A DNA stretch of 64,000 nt from Psychroflexus salis (lineage in GTDB: Bacteria; Bacteroidota; Bacteroidia; Flavobacteriales; Flavobacteriaceae): positions 62,001-126,000 of the forward strand of contig NZ_BMGL01000001.1 of NCBI RefSeq assembly GCF_014640175.1. The letters run 5' to 3'. A program made the position numbers and the translations under genes. Within the stretch, counting starts at the first letter, position 1; the number at the start of each line of letters is the position of its first letter. The notes under the pieces were generated by a model. It saw nothing but the letters and a program-made list of their open reading frames with translations. It searched no databases and was not told the origin of the DNA. This document shows positions 63,255-64,000 of the stretch, in pieces.

Positions 63255-63695
63255 ATTACAATTGAAGTTAAGAACTTTTATATTCATTCCTGCTTTTGTG
63301 CTCTAGTTCCGTCAAGCTGCCCCTTGACGAGAATTCTCGGAAAAACAAAAAGAATTTGAAAAAAATTCTTTGGTTTTTACGAAACCAACTTAGCTAATTA
63401 TCTCTTTTAATAAAAGTTAAGAACTTTCTAATTATTTCTTTAAGCAAAACAAATATAAGTGTATTTTAAAAATGAAGAAAGTAAAAGCTTCAAGAAATTT
63501 GATTAGGTTGAAACTATTCGATGAAAGATGAATCAAATTTAAATTACATTCCAATTTTACAGTCTACATAATGGTTGTATTTATAAATCCGCAATTTTCA
63601 CATTTTCATATTGCTTCATCAACACATTAATCCATAAGGACATTTTTAAATTAGCAAATTATCAAATTTTCACAGTACATTTCTAAATTAACCAA
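63255..63695. repeat. Non-coding region with direct and inverted repeats beside tRNA-Ala
   Basis: No gene is evident. A 14-base direct repeat AAGTTAAGAACTTT occurs at 63265-63278 and 63414-63427, 149 bases apart; its core (AAAGTT-AAG-AACTTT in the second copy) is itself nearly palindromic. Between the copies lie a hairpin CGTCAAG-CTGCCC-CTTGACG (63310-63329) and an overlapping 12-base palindrome CGAGAATTCTCG (63328-63339). The remainder is AT-rich without visible structure. Confidence 0.5.
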
Positions 63696-64000
63696 TTAAT
63701 GGACAATCAATTTTTTAACCACAGAAGTTTCATCAGTAAGGAGTTTTATTAAATAAATTCCGCGAGAAAAATCTTCAACAAAAACTTGAGTTAAGTTTTC
63801 TTTTGGATGCAACTCTTTTTTTAAGCTTCCGTTGATGGTAAATATCTGGATTTTATTTATGGCTAGTTGGGTTTCAACAAAAAAACTACTGCCTTTACGA
63901 ACTGGGTTTGGGTACATTTCAATAGGTATAGCTTCAAAAATCGAATTAGAAAGCGTGGTGGCTTGTAATAGAAATTCATCTACCGTCCAACGGGTTGCTT
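63696..64000 (-). CDS. C-terminal end of a T9SS type A sorting-domain protein, 5' part beyond window
   Basis: The frame is open from the right edge to a stop at 63696 (about 100 codons visible). The last 75 residues form a type A sorting domain: MYPNPVRKGSSFFVETQ, KIQIFTINGSLKKEL, DFSRGIYLIKLLTDETSVVKKLIVH. This directs export across the outer membrane by the T9SS. The preceding visible part (TRWTVDEFLLQATTLSNS) looks like the end of an adhesion or lectin-like beta domain. The enzymatic or binding part is outside the window. Confidence 0.85.
   Translation of the reverse strand, partial: ATRWTVDEFLLQATTLSNSIFEAIPIEMYPNPVRKGSSFFVETQLAINKIQIFTINGSLKKELHPKENLTQVFVEDFSRGIYLIKLLTDETSVVKKLIVH

Overview
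This AT-rich window comes from the chromosome of a member of the Bacteroidota, almost certainly a flavobacterium (Flavobacteriaceae). The evidence is threefold. Several secreted proteins end in, or look like, type IX secretion system (T9SS) cargo, and the T9SS/gliding lipoprotein PorW (SprE) is encoded here. Promoter -7 boxes of the Bacteroidota form TAnnTTTG recur upstream of genes, and Shine-Dalgarno sequences are not evident. Several protein families are typical of the group: DUF4270, the HAEPLYIDL barrel, SDR-type threonine dehydrogenase and an AtpB with an N-terminal extension. I cannot name the genus from the sequence alone.

Layout. 1-1820 is the 5' part of a large secreted protein cut by the window edge. 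2071-3718 holds a ChaN-like protein and an omega-amidase-type nitrilase. A long minus-strand run (3731-12089) carries an Ig-like lipoprotein, serS, a HIT protein, two small outer-membrane barrels, a large S9 peptidase, an NTF2-like protein and a lipoprotein. 12240-13676 holds threonine dehydrogenase and a CBS protein, facing a T9SS-exported trypsin-like protease (13844-16114). 16277-22793 is a MacAB-TolC-like export operon (ATPase, two permeases, adaptor, outer-membrane channel) followed by tsaB. Next come an MscS channel and metG (minus), then hemE, a small unknown protein and a HAEPLYIDL barrel, an AtoE-type transporter, a ClC channel, a cold-shock protein, a DUF3109 protein, a PpiD-like foldase and gltX.

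37936-46634 is one minus-strand transcription unit: porW, bactofilin, atpZ, a small membrane protein, then atpB-E-F-H-A-G. The remaining F1 genes, atpD and atpC, lie apart at 51460-53259, so the ATP synthase locus is split by about 8 kb holding a YyaL-type thioredoxin protein, an isoaspartyl peptidase and MarC. glmS, a DUF4270 lipoprotein and a short glycogen-synthase-like protein follow. Divergent from these run panC, panD, a flippase-like protein, a hydrolase-fold protein lacking the usual serine, and radA. The right end is eroded: a REP-like palindrome, a dead REP-associated (Y1) transposase, a decapitated short-chain dehydrogenase, tRNA-Ala(GGC), palindromic repeats, and the 3' end of another T9SS cargo gene.

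Most of the window is ordinary housekeeping sequence. The less ordinary parts are a dead LytS/LytTR two-component pair at 33160-33755, the transposase/dehydrogenase scar at 62490-63110, two conserved-looking enzyme folds that have lost their hallmark motifs (57640 and 59968), the 53-base coding overlap between bactofilin and atpZ, and the unknown pair at 27063-28367. I see no CRISPR array, prophage, intact insertion sequence or recognisable defence system.
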